Shown: piece after piece, positions 61,389 to 64,000 of the stretch
Position numbering within the stretch: position 1 is the stretch's first letter
Layout: each line of letters opens with the position of its first letter
Assembly (NCBI RefSeq): GCF_901709675.1
Contig: NC_051095.1
Span: 1,607,001 to 1,671,000 of the forward strand
Direction of reading: 5' to 3'
Source of the DNA: Syngnathus acus
Lineage: Eukaryota > Chordata > Actinopteri > Syngnathiformes > Syngnathidae
Length of the DNA stretch: 64,000 bases
The notes under the pieces: model-generated
The model's database searches: none
What the model saw: only the letters and a program-made list of their open reading frames with translations
Told to the model about the DNA's origin: nothing
Position numbers and translations under genes: made by a program

Positions 61389-61422
61389 AAAAATAAATAA
61401 ATAAATAAATAAATGAATAAGA
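61389..61422 (+). repeat. (AAAT)n microsatellite
   Basis: A short AAAT tract lies between the satellite edge and the right arm of the hAT-like element. Confidence 0.85.
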
Positions 61423-61522
61423 AAGTGTAGCGAACGATTCTTTTGAACGAATCTTTTGAGTGAACCGAGTCTAAAGAGCCAGTTCACTTAAAAGAACTGG
61501 AATGCACATCACTACTGTTGGG

Positions 61523-61939
61523 TTTCTACTCCCTAGAGAAATACGGACTCTGAATCGTGCTCGTGTACAAAAGCATGTTGTTGTTTTGCAAACCTAAAAA
61601 ATAAAAAGTAAACTCGTGCCTTTAATGTTGTGCAAGTTTGTTTTTCTTGTCCGAGCCAAAGCCGTCTCTCGACTCTTGTAAATCACAGGAGCACATTGGC
61701 CGACTGAAACGGCTTCATTATGCCTTTTAAATGACTGCAGGTCTCTCCGGCAGAGTTTGGAAGCGTAAACACTTCCCCCCCCCCATGTTCTTCTTTTATT
61801 TATTTATTCTTTGTCTTTTCTGTACAGAGCGCAGCCGCTGCCAGTGGCGACTTTTTCCCGTCCCGGAGAGGTTAAACATGGCAGCTATCGACACAGACAA
61901 GCTCGGGCTGTTTGAGAACGTGACGTCTCTGCGCTCTTT
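61523..61939. other. Non-coding stretch with a splice-acceptor-like site
   Basis: Mostly unique. 'tttgtcttttctgtacag' ending at 61827 is a strong acceptor-like sequence and the frame after it stays open, but no protein is recognised; see the finding at 61731-62342. Confidence 0.45.
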
Positions 61940-62314
61940 GTTACAGCTGGCTGCCAATGTGTCGGCACTGGCGCTTTCGTTTTTGGTCTTTTCTTTTTTT
62001 TTTTCTGACTTGCTCGTTTTCCAAACTTCACAACCGACTTTTTTGTTTAATGTCTGCTTTTTGTATTACCCCCCACACACACACACTCCATTTTTGCTCC
62101 TCTTATTTATTATGTTATTTATTTATTATTTATTCAGCACTCTTATTTATTCATTGTTTGTGCCTTCTTGTTTTCATTTTTTTGCGTTGTTTACTTGTAT
62201 GTATATTGTGTACTATGTCTTGTCACCGTGGGATAGTGGGAACGTAATTTCGATTTCTTTGTGTGTCTTGGCATGTAAAGAAATTGACAATAAAGCAGAC
62301 TTTGACTCTGACAC
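61940..62314 (+). mobile_element. LINE 3' end with TTTGAC-type tail
   Basis: A T-rich stretch is followed by 'gtgggatagtgggaacgtaa', 'ttcgatttctttgtgtgtct' and 'gacaataaagcagactttga', with a short TTTGAC/CTCTGAC tail. These words, and an AATAAA signal right before a direct-repeat tail, match a widespread fish LINE 3' end. The upstream boundary is uncertain. Confidence 0.65.
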
Positions 62315-62847
62315 ACACGCACAAAGTATTTTTCCTGTGTAGTTTTTGATGGAACAAAGTAGATTTTGTTTTTCCTTTTGCGACTGCCGCAATTTAACTT
62401 GGGGAAAAATGTGACAGGGAAATGTCAACAAAGCCAAAATAGTCTTATCTGTGGATTTGAATGCAAAACTGTTAGTTGTGAATGTTGGATGCCAACCAGA
62501 GCAAATTTACGAGGGATCTGATCACTCTTGGGCGAGATAGACCCTAATAAAGGCTCATGCCATCGAAAATGGATCCAAGATAGGCATGAAGTTGGAAAGC
62601 GGAGCTGAAATTGGAAGTCGTGAGTACAACGTGCGGCTAACTTGACGCTCTGCTGCCCCCGTGTGGCTCTAGCACACAAGCGCAAGGGCTTCCGGGTGCA
62701 AGAAATTTGGATACAAGAATCCCACCTGTCTTTTGGCAAAGACGGAAAAAGTCTCTTCCCCACCGGTCTTTCCCTTCAATTTGATTGCAAAGCGCATGCA
62801 AGAAAGTTTCTTCCATCCATCCAGTGTACTGCTGCTAACATAGGAGT
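62315..62847. other. Non-coding stretch, nothing recognised
   Basis: Unique sequence with no domain-bearing ORF. Confidence 0.45.
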
Positions 62848-62897
62848 TTCCCCATTGAGGGAATAATAAAGGATTATCTTATTTTATCTTATCTTAC
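62848..62897 (+). mobile_element. LINE 3' tail with ATCTT repeats
   Basis: 'tccccattgagggaataata' then 'aaggattatcttattttatc' and 'ttatctta'. A 'gaataaaggattatctt' word followed by tandem ATCTT is a common fish LINE tail form. It is a different family from the tails at 55842 and 62314. Confidence 0.65.
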
Positions 62898-62917
62898 TCA
62901 TGCATCGCCGCGTTGAC

Positions 62918-62931
62918 CCACAAGAGGGCGC
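62918..62931 (+). promoter_or_regulatory. CTCF-like motif, 13/14
   Basis: Reads CCACAAGAGGGCGC, one mismatch (A for Y at position 5) from CCASYAGRKGGCRS. It lies immediately after a LINE tail and in the opposite orientation to the 46.9-50.1 kb cluster. Confidence 0.4.
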
Positions 62932-63044
62932 CATTGACATCATCAAACACTACCACCAAGTGGGATGAAGACTTTATTGTGGTTTCGAGTGGATACATGA
63001 CACCAAGGCAACGTTGCACCATCAAATAATCATCCAATTCACCC

Positions 63045-63355
63045 ACCCAATCACGTTGACCACCTTCCAGCGCGTCCAAACAAAACATTTGCCAACCACC
63101 CTCCCCAATGCTAAAGTTGAGTGACATCATCCATTGTAAATCACATAATAAATTAAGTTGAGCGACATAATCCCTCATGATAATAACTTGAGTAGTAAGC
63201 ATGCATAAGTCAAAGACCAAAAAAAAGTTGTACCATGCAATTCACTCACCCACTTGCGTTGACCACCTTCCGGACGGAGCGGAGCGTTTGCCAACCTCCC
63301 TCCCTCCCCAATGCTAAAGTTGAGTGACATCATCCATTGTAAATCATAATGAATG
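63045..63355 (+). repeat. ~203-bp direct duplication, two copies
   Basis: 'accaccttcc', 'tttgccaacc' and 'ccccaatgctaaagttgagt' with 'gacatcatccattgtaaatc' recur 203 bp apart (63106 and 63309 for 'caatgctaaag'). The similar minus-strand frames reading DLQWMMSLNFSIGEGG in both copies reflect the duplication; no known domain is recognised. Confidence 0.75.
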
Positions 63356-63919
63356 GAATAAGTAGAAGAAAATTGAATTAAGAGCAAAAAAAAAAAAAAA
63401 AAAAAAGCTTTCCCGCTTCACTCTCGGCCCTTCCCCTGCTGCAAACAAGTCCAAGGCCAACCGCTCAGGCGTGACCCTCGCGCCAGATGTACGAGCGAGG
63501 GTCTCGTGCCGCCGTCAACGCCGCCGCCGCCGCCTTCCCGCTGCTTTCTGTTTCTCGTGCTTTTTTTTTTCTTCTTGATGCTGAATTATTTTTATTGCTG
63601 AATGAATGAAAAAAGAAAAATGGAAGGGCCCGCATGCCGCTCGCCTCCAGGACCTCTCGTCTGAGGAAAAGCAGACAGACAGCCGCCGGTTGGGCAAGGC
63701 AGCGCAGCGCAGCCACGGTGGACGGAGGGAAAATGGCGACTCACCCGACCTCGGTCTACATCATCACCACCACGTAGAGCTCAATGAGGACGCTTATCAC
63801 CAACAGAGCGACAGAGCAGGACGCGCCCTGGGTGGCTGCGGTTGGTTCTAGAGCAAAGATGGCAAACATTGGCGGCTGGGCGGGGCGGGGCTTGATCCTG
63901 CTGACATGCAAGTACTCAC
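63356..63919. other. G+C-rich stretch next to the candidate exon
   Basis: Contains poly(A) near 63386-63405, a (CCG)n run near 63519-63534 and an Sp1-type 'gggcggggcgggg' near 63878-63892. If the exon at 63920 is real, this is the start of the intron that follows it on the minus strand. Confidence 0.45.
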
Positions 63920-64000
63920 TCGGAGCGTTGTCCTGGTCCGTGCCGGGGCTACCGATGGGGCCCTTGGCTCCGCTGACGTCGAAGGACTGGGAGTTGATTT
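63920..64000 (-). CDS. Candidate internal exon (partial), product not recognised
   Basis: On the minus strand a frame open from the window edge reads INSQSFDVSGAKGPIGSPGT and then DQDNAP. It stops at 63920, where the next bases are the donor-like GTGAGTACTT (63919 downwards). The exon would end in CCGA, leaving one base of a split codon. Another minus-strand frame is also open here, but this one has the more protein-like composition. Four consecutive Gly-X-Y triplets (GAK GPI GSP GTD) are present but too few to call a collagen. The acceptor side lies beyond the window. The gene would run right to left, its upstream part beyond 64000 and its next intron inside this window. The product is unknown and the call rests on donor quality and composition only. 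Confidence 0.4.

Larger units (their letters stand above)
54392..61514. mobile_element. Composite hAT-like element, ~7.1 kb, with nested LINE and satellite
   Basis: The left end reads 'tcgtgttggctcgtgagtga' then 'acgatttgttcaaaagtacg'; the right end is 'gttcacttaaaagaactgga' followed by 'atgcacatcacta'. Both match the opposite ends of a common fish hAT-type repeat rich in GAACGA/TCGTTC words. The 8-bp direct repeat 'ctgttggg' flanks the interval (54384-54391 and 61515-61522), extending to 12 identical bases. The left arm also carries 'ccagtagatgtcggtaatgc', usual inside that repeat. Between the arms lie (GTGA)n, a truncated LINE, 340 bp of unique DNA and a satellite array. No hAT transposase is visible. 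That one insertion event bounds everything is inference from the duplicated target. Confidence 0.65.

Noticed and set aside
63733-63777. ATGGCG start with 14-codon frame after a G+C-rich leader
   Set aside because: Too short, no downstream donor that keeps a frame, no supporting evidence.
63763-63840. Short hydrophobic minus-strand peptide (CSVALLVISVLIELYVVVMM) near the candidate exon
   Set aside because: Only ~26 codons, without matching splice sites; likely chance in G+C-rich DNA.

Overview
The window looks like non-coding nuclear DNA of a vertebrate, most probably a percomorph-type teleost fish. No full-length host gene, rRNA, tRNA, operon or CRISPR array is visible. Frames are broken every few dozen codons, and poly(A)/poly(T) runs and long (GGAT)n, (GATA)n, (GT)n and (TTTA)n arrays are frequent. 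The interspersed repeats are of kinds I associate with fish: an L2-like LINE, hAT-type MITEs with 8-bp target duplications, and TA-flanked MITEs with 'ATAAGGCGCACC'-type ends. The species cannot be assigned from sequence alone.

Layout. 1-8.1 kb is mostly unique non-coding sequence with one (ATCT)n array. 8.1-9.1 kb is a nested repeat cluster: a 74-bp foldback, a ~126-bp tandem repeat and a hAT MITE inserted into it. 9.1-54.3 kb is long unique stretches broken by microsatellites, local tandem duplications and MITEs at 16.2, 44.2, 47.4 and 52.2 kb. 54.38-61.52 kb is a dense composite: a hAT-like element bounded by an 8-bp direct repeat and containing a (GTGA)n array, a 5'-truncated L2-like LINE with a mutated reverse-transcriptase active site, and a ~5.2-kb satellite array. 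The satellite monomer is itself a MITE inserted in a MITE. 61.5-63.9 kb holds two more LINE 3' ends and a short tandem duplication.

The only credible host coding sequence is at the right edge (63920-64000, minus strand): an open frame ending at a good splice donor. If it is real, the rest of the window is downstream intron (or intron plus intergenic DNA) of a gene lying mainly beyond position 64000. I do not recognise its product.

The most unusual feature is the 54.4-61.5 kb composite. Units with and without the inner MITE sit side by side, so pre-insertion and post-insertion forms and a 2,248-bp higher-order duplication can be read directly. A second signal is an apparent excess of CTCF-like motifs, at least one of them carried by a transposon.
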